Positions 16,577 through 25,256 of a stretch of 64,000 nt of DNA are shown here, in pieces. The position numbers and the translations under genes are program-made. The stretch is from contig NZ_SRLA01000001.1 in the NCBI RefSeq assembly GCF_004745825.1, positions 1,240,001-1,304,000 on the forward strand, given 5' to 3'. The stretch comes from Hymenobacter fodinae (GTDB taxonomy: Bacteria > Bacteroidota > Bacteroidia > Cytophagales > Hymenobacteraceae). The notes beneath the pieces are model-generated. The model searched no databases, had not been told where the DNA came from, and worked only from the letters and a program-made list of their open reading frames with translations. Positions within the stretch are counted from its first letter, which is position 1; each line of letters opens with the position of its first letter.

Positions 16577-18307
16577 ATGCAAGACTTTAACGCCACTTCT
16601 CACCCCAGCCTGCCTCAATTGCCTAAAGCTCCTACCGGAATCGATGGGCTCGATGAGATTACGGAAGGGGGCCTACCCAGAGGGCGGCCAACACTGGTAT
16701 GTGGCAGCGCCGGGTGCGGCAAAACGCTCATGGGAGTGGAGTTTTTAGTACGCGGCATCTTGGAGTACGACGAGCCGGGAGTGCTCATGGCCTTCGAAGA
16801 AACCGCCGAGGAGCTGACCGCCAACGTTACGTCGCTGGGCTTTGACCTGACTGGCCTACAAGCCGCCGGCAAGCTCCGCATCGACCACGTGCACATTGAC
16901 CGCTCGGAGATTGAAGAAACTGGTGAGTACGATCTGGAAGGCCTTTTCATTCGGCTCGGCTACGCCATTGACTCAATTGGGGCTAAGCGCGTAGTGCTCG
17001 ATACCATTGAGTCGTTGTTTTCGGGTTTCCCAAATCAAGCGGTGTTGCGCTCCGAGATTCGGCGCCTATTCCGTTGGCTCAAAGACAAAGGCGTGACTAC
17101 GGTAATTACGGCGGAGCGCGGCGACGGCTCCCTCACCCGGCAGGGCCTAGAGGAGTACGTTTCTGACTGCGTGATTCTGTTGGATAACCGCGTTATCGAC
17201 CAAATCACTACCCGCCGGCTGCGCATTGTAAAATACCGCGGTAGCACCCACGGCACCAATGAATATCCTTACCTGATTACGCAAGAAGGCATTTCTGTGC
17301 TGCCGGTAACCTCGCTGCTCCTCAACCATGAGGTGTCGAATGAACTGGTCTCAACGGGAGTGCCAGCCCTAGACGATATGTTTGGGCTGAAAGGTTTTTA
17401 CAAAGGCAGCAGCATTTTGGTAACTGGCACAGCGGGCACCGCCAAAACTACCTTAGCGGCGGGCTTTGCCAATGAGGTGTGTGAGAAAGGTGGGCGCTGT
17501 CTGTTTTTTGCCTTCGAGGAGTCGCCGCAGCAGTTGGTGCGCAACATGAATTCGGTTGGCATCCGTCTTGCGCCCTGGATAGAGAACGGGCAGCTGCAGA
17601 TTGAAGCTTCCCGACCAACGCTTAATGGCCTAGAGAAGCACCTAGTAAGCATTCATAAGCAGGTCAGTGAGCACAAGCCCGATGCGGTTGTTATTGACCC
17701 TATCAGCAACCTGATTACGGTAGGCAATATCTCGGAGGTGCGGAGCATGCTCACCCGCCTCATCGACTTTCTGAAGGTGAACAACATCACGGCCATGTTC
17801 ACCTCCCTGCTCAGTGCCCGCAATGAGCGACAGGAGATGACAGAAGAGGGCGTTTCTTCTTTGGTAGATACCTGGATAAGCGTGCGCGACCTAGAAGGCG
17901 TGGGCGAGCGAAACCGCGGTATCAGCATTCTGAAGGCACGTGGTATGGCGCATTCCAACCAAGTGCGTGAATTTATCGTTACGAACCACGGTATCCAGCT
18001 CCTGGATGTGGTAATCGGTCCGACCGGCATCGTGACCGGGGCTAGCCGCCTGACCCAGCAGTTGCAGGAACAGGCCCAGGCTCGGGCCGCCCGCCTAGAG
18101 CTAGAACGCAAAGACCGGGAGCTGGCCCGCAAGCGCCTCGTGCTGGAGGCCACCATTGCCAACCTACGCACCGAGTTTGAATCGGTGGAAGAGGAGCTTC
18201 GCCAGATCAGCCACGAAGAGCAAAGCCGACTGCGCTCGGGCAATGGCAAGCATCAGCCGGCCGATGCTGCTGAAGGTGAGCATACCTCCGCTTCGGCCGA
18301 TCAATAG
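16577..18307 (+). CDS. kaiC: KaiC-like double-domain ATPase
   Basis: RecA-fold ATPase of 576 residues with two KaiC domains. CI has its Walker A at about residues 43-51 (GSAGCGKTL) and the glutamate pair in MAFEET. CII has its Walker A at about 284-292 (GTAGTAKTT) and FAFEES. At the position of the cyanobacterial phosphorylation sites Ser431/Thr432 this protein has Ser427-Ser428 (EEGVSSLVDT), so autophosphorylation is possible. After CII there is a C-terminal region of about 90 residues that looks like a charged coiled coil, instead of the A-loop tail that binds KaiA in cyanobacteria. The ATG at 16577 is chosen because family similarity starts soon after. It heads an operon with two kaiB genes and a kinase. 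Confidence 0.93.
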   Translation: MQDFNATSHPSLPQLPKAPTGIDGLDEITEGGLPRGRPTLVCGSAGCGKTLMGVEFLVRGILEYDEPGVLMAFEETAEELTANVTSLGFDLTGLQAAGKLRIDHVHIDRSEIEETGEYDLEGLFIRLGYAIDSIGAKRVVLDTIESLFSGFPNQAVLRSEIRRLFRWLKDKGVTTVITAERGDGSLTRQGLEEYVSDCVILLDNRVIDQITTRRLRIVKYRGSTHGTNEYPYLITQEGISVLPVTSLLLNHEVSNELVSTGVPALDDMFGLKGFYKGSSILVTGTAGTAKTTLAAGFANEVCEKGGRCLFFAFEESPQQLVRNMNSVGIRLAPWIENGQLQIEASRPTLNGLEKHLVSIHKQVSEHKPDAVVIDPISNLITVGNISEVRSMLTRLIDFLKVNNITAMFTSLLSARNERQEMTEEGVSSLVDTWISVRDLEGVGERNRGISILKARGMAHSNQVREFIVTNHGIQLLDVVIGPTGIVTGASRLTQQLQEQAQARAARLELERKDRELARKRLVLEATIANLRTEFESVEEELRQISHEEQSRLRSGNGKHQPADAAEGEHTSASADQ

Positions 18308-18325
18308 GCTTTTTTAATTACCAGC

Positions 18326-18649
18326 ATGAACACTGACGTTGCCACCACGGCACCTACAATGGAAGAAGAAACCTGGGAGCTGCGCCTGTACGTGGCAGGT
18401 CAGACCACCAAGTCGGTGACGGCGTTGGCGAATCTGAAGAAGTACTGCGAGGAATACCTGAAGGGCAGGTACCAACTAGAGGTAATTGACCTACTAGTGC
18501 ATCCGCAGCTGGCTGCCGGCGACCAAATTCTGGCTATTCCTACGCTGGTACGGAAGGTGCCGGTGCCCATTCGGAAAATTATTGGCGACTTATCTAATCA
18601 GGAGCGGGTTCTGGTAGGACTGGATATCCGGGCGGTTGATGCGAAGTAG
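18326..18649 (+). CDS. kaiB: KaiB-like protein 1
   Basis: Thioredoxin-like KaiB family protein of 107 residues. Family marks: [59 protein letters not shown]. The last motif (PTL..K..P.P.R.IIGDLS) is the hallmark of KaiB and contains the Gly-Asp pair tied to fold switching in cyanobacterial KaiB. Length matches the family (about 100). The gene is 18 bases after kaiC and its end overlaps the start of the second kaiB. The expected role is binding to KaiC or signalling to the downstream kinase. Confidence 0.94.
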   Translation: MNTDVATTAPTMEEETWELRLYVAGQTTKSVTALANLKKYCEEYLKGRYQLEVIDLLVHPQLAAGDQILAIPTLVRKVPVPIRKIIGDLSNQERVLVGLDIRAVDAK

Positions 18650-18983
18650 CCACCACGAAACCGCGGCCGACGCAGAAGGAGAGCCAGCAATCGAATACAT
18701 ATTGCATCTGTATATTACGGGGGCAACGCCCAACTCTACCCGGGCGGTGCGCAACATCAAAGCACTGTGTGAGCAGCACCTGCGGGGGCGCTACGAGTTG
18801 CTTATTATCGATATCTATCAGCAGCCCGCGCTGGCGAAGCGTGAGCAGATTATTGCCGCCCCCACCTTGGTTAAGAAGCAGCCCCTGCCGGTGCGCCGCC
18901 TAATCGGTGACCTGTCGGAGACGAAAAGGGTGATGGAAGCGCTTGGTTTACCGGACTTGCCCCTGAATAACAGCCATGAGTGA
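18639..18983 (+). CDS. kaiB: KaiB-like protein 2
   Basis: Second KaiB paralogue, 114 residues from the ATG at 18639, overlapping the end of the first kaiB by 11 bases. Marks: [60 protein letters not shown]. It is clearly diverged from copy 1, so this is an old duplication and the two probably do different jobs. Its stop codon overlaps the start of the kinase gene by 8 bases, which points to translational coupling across the whole operon. Confidence 0.93.
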   Translation: MRSSHHETAADAEGEPAIEYILHLYITGATPNSTRAVRNIKALCEQHLRGRYELLIIDIYQQPALAKREQIIAAPTLVKKQPLPVRRLIGDLSETKRVMEALGLPDLPLNNSHE

Positions 18984-20694
18984 GGTGTCTGCTGAAACGT
19001 ACGCTGAACTGCTGCGCAAGAACGAAGAGCTGCGCTGGCAACTGGAGGAAGCCGAAGAGCTGATTTCGGCTATCCGGACGGGGGCCGTTGATGCACTGGC
19101 CGTACAGGGCGCCGATGGCCCACAAATTTTCACGCTCCATGGCGCCGACCAGGGCTACCGGACCCTCATCGAGCAAATGAATGAAGGGGCCCTGCTGCTT
19201 AGCCCCGATGGTACAGTGCTGTACTGTAATGCCTGCTTGGCAAGTTGGCTGCAGTATGCCCTCGAAGAGGTGATGGGTAGCTCGTTTACAGCCTTTGTGC
19301 CGGTGGCGTTTCACACGTACTGGAACGAGCTACTAGAGCAGGGCTGGGCCGGTAAAAGCCGGGGAGAGCTACCCCTGCAAGCGCGCAACACCTCTTTCCT
19401 GCCGTTCTCGGTTTCCATGAACCGGCTGCAGTTCAACGACGCGCCCGTGCTGGCCGTTATCGTCACCGACCTGTCGGCGCAGCAGGAAATTCAGGATATC
19501 CAGGCCTTGGTGGCGGAGCAGAACGACCTAATCAGCCGGAAAATTGAGGAGCTAGAATGGGAAACGGCGGCCCGGCAGGCCGTAGAGCAGGCCGCCGCCG
19601 AGGCTCGCCGTATACTGGAAGGCATTCCGCAGATTGCCTGGACGGCCAACCCTCAAGGGAGTAACACCTACCTCAACCGCCGTTGGTTCGATTACGCCGG
19701 CCCCCGGCAAAACCTGCCGCTGGCCAAGTGGCTTCTCGCGTGCATTCATCCCGATGACATTCGGACGGCAGTGAGCAGCTGGCGAACTGCCTTGCGCACG
19801 GAAGAAGCGCTGGAGGTAGAGTGCCGCATCCGGAACCGCCACGGCGAGTACCGCTGGATGCTGGGGCGGGCACTGCCTTCCCGTAACAGCGACGGGGAAA
19901 TCATTCAGTGGATTGGCACCTACACCGACATTCACGAGCAAAAACTGGCCCTGGAGCGCGTAGACCAGGCGCAACGGCAGTTGCAGGAAAACAACATGCA
20001 GCTAACCCGCGCCAACGTTGACCTCGACAATTTTATCTACACTGCCTCGCACGACCTGAAAGCCCCCATTAACAATATTGAAGGGCTGCTGCACGCCCTG
20101 CTCTCAGAGTTGCCCTCCGACGGCTCTGGCCTGCGGCAGGTGCAGCCCATCATGGAGATGATGCAAGACTCCGTGGACCGCTTCAAACGGACCATAGAAC
20201 ACCTTACGGAGGTTACGAAGCTGCAGAAGGAAAACGACCAGCCCGAAACACTGGTTGAGCTAGGCGCCGTCATCCGGGACATTTGCCTTGATCTGGTGCC
20301 GTTGGTGCAGGCCGCCGAGGCGGAGCTGGAAATCGACGTCGATCAGTGCCCTACTATCCGATTTTCAGAGAAAAACCTGCGCTCGGTGTTGTATAACCTG
20401 CTCAGTAATGCCCTCAAATACCACTCGCCCAACCGACCCGCCCGCATTAGCATCAGTTGCCACAAGATGGACGACTACGTACTGTTGCGGGTGCAAGATA
20501 ATGGCCTAGGCCTCGATGTGCGTAAGAGCCACAAGCTCTTCAGCATGTTCCAGCGCTTCCACGACCACGTAGAGGGTAGCGGCATTGGCCTGTATATGGT
20601 CAAGAAAATACTAGAAAATGCCGGCGGCCGCATTGAGGTGGAGAGCGAGCTAGGTACGGGCTCTACGTTCACGGCCTACTTCCGGCTGCAATAG
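18976..20694 (+). CDS. PAS-domain sensor histidine kinase of the Kai operon
   Basis: Cytoplasmic hybrid-less histidine kinase of 572 residues with no membrane segment. Order: N-terminal coiled coil (residues 1-40, with AIRTGAVDALAVQG), PAS domain about 55-165, second coiled coil, PAS/PAC domain about 210-330, HisKA with phospho-acceptor His359 in ASHDLKAPINNIEG, then HATPase_c (NLLSNALKYHS, DNGLGLD, GSGIGLYMVKKI). No receiver domain or response regulator follows, so the partner is elsewhere. By position it may play the output role that SasA has in cyanobacteria, although it lacks the KaiB-like sensor domain of SasA. Translationally coupled to kaiB2. Confidence 0.92.
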   Translation: MSEVSAETYAELLRKNEELRWQLEEAEELISAIRTGAVDALAVQGADGPQIFTLHGADQGYRTLIEQMNEGALLLSPDGTVLYCNACLASWLQYALEEVMGSSFTAFVPVAFHTYWNELLEQGWAGKSRGELPLQARNTSFLPFSVSMNRLQFNDAPVLAVIVTDLSAQQEIQDIQALVAEQNDLISRKIEELEWETAARQAVEQAAAEARRILEGIPQIAWTANPQGSNTYLNRRWFDYAGPRQNLPLAKWLLACIHPDDIRTAVSSWRTALRTEEALEVECRIRNRHGEYRWMLGRALPSRNSDGEIIQWIGTYTDIHEQKLALERVDQAQRQLQENNMQLTRANVDLDNFIYTASHDLKAPINNIEGLLHALLSELPSDGSGLRQVQPIMEMMQDSVDRFKRTIEHLTEVTKLQKENDQPETLVELGAVIRDICLDLVPLVQAAEAELEIDVDQCPTIRFSEKNLRSVLYNLLSNALKYHSPNRPARISISCHKMDDYVLLRVQDNGLGLDVRKSHKLFSMFQRFHDHVEGSGIGLYMVKKILENAGGRIEVESELGTGSTFTAYFRLQ

Positions 20695-20713
20695 GCACGT
20701 GGCCCCCTAAATA

Positions 20714-20750
20714 CAACAAGAGCCATTGCCCTTGGCAATGGCTCTTGTTG
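20714..20750. terminator. Bidirectional terminator between kinase and M16 peptidase genes
   Basis: Perfect 17-bp stem (CAACAAGAGCCATTGCC and its complement) with a 3-base loop, between two convergent genes. A-rich sequence on the left and TTAAAA on the right allow use from both sides. Confidence 0.75.
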
Positions 20751-20782
20751 TTAAAATGCACGTAATAGCCCGCCGCGTAGGC

Positions 20783-22015
20783 CTATTCGGGGAGGTACTG
20801 CAGGATGCTGAGTTGGTCTTCGTGCAGCACTTCGTTGGCGAGTTCCAGCAGCTCAGATGAAGTAATCTGCCGCACTCGGTCGAATATTTCGTTGATGGAC
20901 TCGACGCGGCCCAGGTCGAGGGTGCTTTTGCCCAGCAACTGCATAAGGCCGCCGTTGCTTTCCTCGGCCATGGCCAGCTGGCCCATTAGCTGCTCTTTGG
21001 AAGTGTGTAGCTGAGCCGTGCCTAAGGCTTGTTCCCGCAGGCGCTTCAGCTCCTTTTGTACCAGCGAAATAGTGCGGTTTACCTGCTTCTTCTCGGTGCC
21101 GAAGTAGATGCCAAACAAGCCCGTATCGGTGTAGGGCGAGTAGCTGGCATCAATAGTATACACGAGGCCATACTTTTCACGCACGGCCAGGTTGAGGCGA
21201 GAGTTCATGCCAGGGCCTCCGAGCAAGTTGTTCAGCAGGAAAAACGGAATGCGCCGCTCATCCTCCAGCGAGTACGCCGGCCCGCCAATCAGGCAGTGCG
21301 CCTGCGAGATAGGCCTACGCTCGATGCGCTCTACGCGGTTATACGCCCCAAATGGAATGCGAGGGCGGGCGCCGAGCTGGGCTGGCAGCGGGGCCAGATA
21401 CTTATTGGCCAGGCGCTTCACTTCTGAGAAGGGCAGATTGCTTACGGTGCTAAACACCAGCCGGTCGGTGCGCACATTCTCACCCAGGAACTTGAAGAAG
21501 TCTTCCTGCTGAAAGCTGCTGACACTTTCGCGGGTGCCCAGAATGTTGTGGCCTAGAGAGTGGTTTCCGAATACCACGGCGTCGAAGTCGTCGATGATGG
21601 CGTCTTCGGGAGCATCCTGGTACATCGACATCTCCTCCAGAATTACGCCACGCTCTTTCTCAATTTCCTTTTCCGGAAAAACCGAGTTAAACGTGAGGTC
21701 GGTGAGGAGCTCCATAGCCCGCTCGAAGTGGGTGCTGAGCAGGGAAGCGTAGAAGCAGATTTTCTCCTTAGTAGTGTAGGCATTCAGTTCACCACCAACC
21801 GTTTCGAGGCGGTTGAGGATGTGGAAGCTCTTGCGCTTTTCGGTGCCCTTAAAGGCCATGTGCTCCCAGAAGTGAGCCAGGCCTTGCTGGGCTGGCTTCT
21901 CATCCCGAGAGCCAATATCCAGCAGGAAGCCGCAGTGCGCGATTTTGGTGTGCGGAACGGTTTTATGCAGAACCCGGATGCCGTTGGGCAGCTCGTACAG
22001 GTCGTAATCAGACAT
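20783..22015 (-). CDS. M16-family zinc peptidase (processing-peptidase-like)
   Basis: Soluble metallopeptidase of 410 residues. The inverted zinc motif HxxEH is HFWEH at residues 48-52, and EKERGVILEEM supplies the downstream glutamate. The second half has the inactive M16_C-type fold (RPISQAHCLIGGPAYS, LNNLLGGPGMNSRLN, REKYGLVYTIDASYSPYTDTG), as usual in single-chain M16B proteins. Length is normal for the YmxG/PqqL-like group. There is no signal peptide, so it probably acts in the cytoplasm or by non-classical export. Substrate unknown. It converges on the Kai operon. Confidence 0.92.
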   Translation of the reverse strand: MSDYDLYELPNGIRVLHKTVPHTKIAHCGFLLDIGSRDEKPAQQGLAHFWEHMAFKGTEKRKSFHILNRLETVGGELNAYTTKEKICFYASLLSTHFERAMELLTDLTFNSVFPEKEIEKERGVILEEMSMYQDAPEDAIIDDFDAVVFGNHSLGHNILGTRESVSSFQQEDFFKFLGENVRTDRLVFSTVSNLPFSEVKRLANKYLAPLPAQLGARPRIPFGAYNRVERIERRPISQAHCLIGGPAYSLEDERRIPFFLLNNLLGGPGMNSRLNLAVREKYGLVYTIDASYSPYTDTGLFGIYFGTEKKQVNRTISLVQKELKRLREQALGTAQLHTSKEQLMGQLAMAEESNGGLMQLLGKSTLDLGRVESINEIFDRVRQITSSELLELANEVLHEDQLSILQYLPE

Positions 22016-22125
22016 TAGGTAGAATCTTAGAAACGGAGAGCCAAGACGTGGAAGTTAGCCAGTCTGGTCGAGTATAACCACGTAGCCCCGAGAGTGGTTG
22101 CAAAGGTACGGTAACGGTGAGTGAG

Positions 22126-22166
22126 AGTGGCCTAGGCTAGCGTCCTTCACATCATGCTAGGCCACT
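22126..22166. terminator. Hairpin with AGTGGCCTAG / CTAGGCCACT arms
   Basis: Perfect 10-bp inverted repeat with a 21-base loop in the gap between the GT9 and M16 genes. The arms are the recurring motif itself. No U-run, so its role as a terminator is uncertain. Confidence 0.5.
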
Positions 22167-22174
22167 TCTGTTTT

Positions 22175-23218
22175 TCACACCTTTCGTTCAGGTATGGCTT
22201 GCGCCTCCCGCTCAGCCAAAACAGCTAGGAGCTGTTGGGTCTTGATGCCATGGGCGCAGCGGAAGTGGCCTAGCGGGCACTTGCGGTAGCCGTGCAGGCC
22301 GCAAGGTTGGCAGGCCAGTTCCTCCTCAATCATGACCACTCTGGAGAAGGGGCTCAGCGGGCCAAAGCCAAAAGCAGGCACCGTGGAACAATACACCGCG
22401 CAAACCGGCGCACCTACCGCCGAGCACAGGTGCATGGGCGCCGAGTCGTTAACGTAATTAAGCACCGCCCCGCGCATAAGGGCCGCGGAAGCCAGCAGGG
22501 AAAGCTTGCCCGCTAGGTTAACCGTATTCGTTCGGCCGCTGGCTTGCAGCAGCTTCTCGCAGGCTTCCACATCGGGTGGGCCGCCTAACAGGTACACGGT
22601 GTAGTGGGCGGGCAAGGCCGCCAGCAACTTCAGCCACTGCTCCTCAGGAAACTGCTTGGTAAACCACACCGAGGTAGGCGCAATGCACACATACTGGCCT
22701 ACGGCGGCGTAGGGTGCGGCAGCCGCTTCGTCTTGAGCAGTAGGGAAGAGGTGGGGCGCAATGGCTGGCCCGTCGTACGCGGGAGCAAGCAAGCGCAGGT
22801 TGCGCGACACTTCGTGCACACCATCGCCAATGATGTGCGGCGCCGTGCGGGTGAAACCGCGGGCAAAGGGGTTTTTATCGAAGCCGATGCGCTCTGTAGC
22901 GCCCGAGAAGGCAGTCAGGAAACCCGTGCTGGCGAAGCGCTGCAGTGTTACTACGCGGCCGTAGCCGGTGCGCCGAATTTGCTGGAGCAGGTGCCAAAGG
23001 CCGCGGTATTTCTCCTTCTTCTTGTCCCAGACGAGCACGTGGCGCACGTAGGGGTGGCCCTTCAGCAAGCCCTCGTTGCCTTTGCGCACCAGAAAGTCTA
23101 CGGGCGTATCGGGCTCGGTGCGGTGCAAGTACTCCAGCAGCGCCGTCGCCAGAATCACGTCGCCGATAAAGGCGGTTTGAATGAGCAGAATAGCGGAGCG
23201 GTTGGCAGAGTCAGGCAT
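22175..23218 (-). CDS. Glycosyltransferase family 9 (heptosyltransferase-like)
   Basis: Protein of 347 residues of the ADP-heptose:LPS heptosyltransferase family. The N-terminal motif is ILLIQTAFIGDVILATALLEYL; the donor-site region is YVCIAPTSVWFTKQFPEEQW, then LLGGPPDVEACEKL and GAVLNYVNDSAPMHLCSAVGAP. It would add a sugar, perhaps a heptose or related residue, to lipopolysaccharide core at the inner face of the membrane. Near the C-terminus is a cysteine cluster, CQPCGLHGYRKCPLGHFRC, shared almost exactly with the second GT9 of this window. There is no linked LPS gene cluster. Confidence 0.9.
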   Translation of the reverse strand: MPDSANRSAILLIQTAFIGDVILATALLEYLHRTEPDTPVDFLVRKGNEGLLKGHPYVRHVLVWDKKKEKYRGLWHLLQQIRRTGYGRVVTLQRFASTGFLTAFSGATERIGFDKNPFARGFTRTAPHIIGDGVHEVSRNLRLLAPAYDGPAIAPHLFPTAQDEAAAAPYAAVGQYVCIAPTSVWFTKQFPEEQWLKLLAALPAHYTVYLLGGPPDVEACEKLLQASGRTNTVNLAGKLSLLASAALMRGAVLNYVNDSAPMHLCSAVGAPVCAVYCSTVPAFGFGPLSPFSRVVMIEEELACQPCGLHGYRKCPLGHFRCAHGIKTQQLLAVLAEREAQAIPERKV

Positions 23219-23374
23219 AGGGCAAGGGCAATTGGCAAAGGTACCGCACTAGCGGCCGTTTGCCAACTGCAGAAGATAGCGTAGGCCACTACGCCAAAGC
23301 CGCGCGGAACTGCCTAACTTGCCCCGGCCGCTTCGGCGGTTTCCGTTTGTGCCACTTTACCCCGCTCTGTGCCC

Positions 23375-24670
23375 ATGCGCTACGGCTCTATTTCGCCTGA
23401 TCTGTTTATTGAGAACCGCCGCCGCTTCACCCAGCAGCTGCCGCCAGCCTCCCTGGCCATCTTCCAGTCCAACGACATCATGCCGACGAATGCCGACGGT
23501 ACGATGCCCTTCCGCCAAAACAACGACCTGTTCTACCTCTCCGGCGTCGATCAGGAAGAAAGCATTCTGGTTATCTTCCCCGATGCCGTGCTGCCCCAGT
23601 ACCGCGAAATCCTGTTCCTGAAGGAAACCAGCGAGCATATTCTGGTGTGGGAAGGCTACAAGCTCACTAAGGAGCAGGCCCGCGAGCAAACCGGCGTGCG
23701 CACCATCATGTGGCTCGACTCCTTCAAGACGGTGCTACCAGCCCTGATGAACGAGGCTGAGAATGTGTACCTGAATGCCAACGAGCACATTCGCTCGGTG
23801 GTGGAAGTAGAAACCCGCGACGCCCGCTTTATCAAGTGGATCAGAGAGGCCTACCCGCTGCACACCTACCGCCGCGCCGCGCCCATTTTGCACCATCTGC
23901 GGGCCATCAAGAGCGATGAGGAAATCCGGCTGATGCGCCGCGCCGCCGACATTACGGATAAAGCCTTCCGCCGTTTGTTAGGTTTCGTGAAGCCCGGCGT
24001 GATGGAATATGAAATTGAGGCTGAAATCTTCCACGAGTTTTTGCGCAACGCCTCCCGCGGCCCCGCCTACGGCAGCATCATTGCCAGCGGCGCCAACGCC
24101 TGCATTCTGCACTACGTGAGCAACGACCGAGAGTGCCAGGACGGCGACGTGCTGCTGCTCGATTTCGGGGCCGAGTACGCCAACTACGCCGCTGACCTCT
24201 CGCGTTCAATTCCCGTGAACGGTACGTTTACCAAGCGCCAGCGCGACGTGTACGAGGCCGTACTGCGGGTAATGAAGTTTGCTACCTCGCAACTAGTGGC
24301 CGGCAACAACATTGAGGCTTACCATGCTGCCGTAGGCCACTCCATGGAGCAAGAGCTTATTAAGCTGGACTTGCTTAACGAGCAAGACGTTAAGCACCAG
24401 GACCCTGCCGCGCCGCTTTACAAGAAGTACTTCATGCACGGCACCAGCCACTACCTGGGCCTCGACGTGCACGACGTAGGAGCGAAGTACCGCGTGTTTG
24501 AGCCCGGCATGGTGTATACCTGCGAGCCGGGAATCTACATTCGGGAAGAAGGGCTGGGTATTCGTCTGGAGAATGACATCCTCATCACGTCCACTGGCAA
24601 TGATGACCTGATGAAGAACATTCCGCTAGAGGCCGCTGATATTGAGCGTTTGATGCGCGAGGCGCGCTAA
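23375..24670 (+). CDS. pepP: Xaa-Pro aminopeptidase (M24B)
   Basis: Metallo-aminopeptidase of 431 residues that removes N-terminal residues preceding proline. The N-terminal creatinase-like domain begins MRYGSISPDLF; the catalytic pita-bread domain carries the metal ligands in LLDFGAEYANYAADLSRS (two Asp), HGTSHYLGLDVHD (His), CEPGIYI (Glu) and GIRLENDILIT (Glu). Length is normal. The ATG at 23375 is preferred over a GTG two codons upstream. It is a single gene with its own terminator. Cytoplasmic, as no signal peptide is visible. Confidence 0.94.
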   Translation: MRYGSISPDLFIENRRRFTQQLPPASLAIFQSNDIMPTNADGTMPFRQNNDLFYLSGVDQEESILVIFPDAVLPQYREILFLKETSEHILVWEGYKLTKEQAREQTGVRTIMWLDSFKTVLPALMNEAENVYLNANEHIRSVVEVETRDARFIKWIREAYPLHTYRRAAPILHHLRAIKSDEEIRLMRRAADITDKAFRRLLGFVKPGVMEYEIEAEIFHEFLRNASRGPAYGSIIASGANACILHYVSNDRECQDGDVLLLDFGAEYANYAADLSRSIPVNGTFTKRQRDVYEAVLRVMKFATSQLVAGNNIEAYHAAVGHSMEQELIKLDLLNEQDVKHQDPAAPLYKKYFMHGTSHYLGLDVHDVGAKYRVFEPGMVYTCEPGIYIREEGLGIRLENDILITSTGNDDLMKNIPLEAADIERLMREAR

Positions 24671-24689
24671 ATTGTGCGGTTTACCGCAA

Positions 24690-24725
24690 AAAAAGGGATG
24701 GCCTAACACAAGGCCATCCCTTTTT
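24690..24725 (+). terminator. Rho-independent terminator after pepP
   Basis: 14-bp stem AAAAAGGGATGGCC with its complement ending in TTTTT, loop of 8 bases, directly after the aminopeptidase gene. Confidence 0.9.
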
Positions 24726-25256
24726 AATTGAGGATGATTCAATCTACGCTTTGGGCAGTTAGTGCTGGCAAAGCTGAACTGACCAGAGGATAACTAGTAA
24801 ATAAATAATCCAGAAATGGAACTTACCTAGAATAAGTTGTCAACTTGGGAACAGCCAGAAGGTAGCTGCGCCGCGTTTCATGGGGGGCAGTAAGCAATGA
24901 TACTCCTATATTCTCAAAATGGCCCTGGCCCTATATGCTGGGAGTTCTATAGGGCAAACAGCCAGAGCAGTTACCCTTTTCGCCAGTTTTTTTTATGCTT
25001 CTGGTCAAAAGCATTTTTCGCGGAATAGTGTAATTAGTTTGAGTTCTAAAGACGAGCTTTAAATAATAAATATAGTGAATATAATGGGTTGTGTTAGTTG
25101 GATTTAGACTAGCGCTAGACGCTGCATTAAAGGTTTTCTAATGCTTGGGATACAACTTTATTCGTTGGGGAAAGTATAGGCAGCTTAGCCGGGGTCGTGC
25201 TGCGCATGCGGTGCTTGATTCTGGCTGTACTATTTTCTTCACCTAATTTCGCCCAT
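24726..25256. other. Leader region upstream of the OmpA gene
   Basis: About 530 bases with no supported gene. The right two thirds are AT-rich, with a TTTTTTTTATGC stretch and AATAATAAATATAGTGAATATAATG near 25060-25085. A strong promoter for the OmpA gene is expected here, but no consensus can be assigned with confidence. A GTG at 25197 is in frame with the OmpA gene and is judged not to be its start. Confidence 0.4.
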
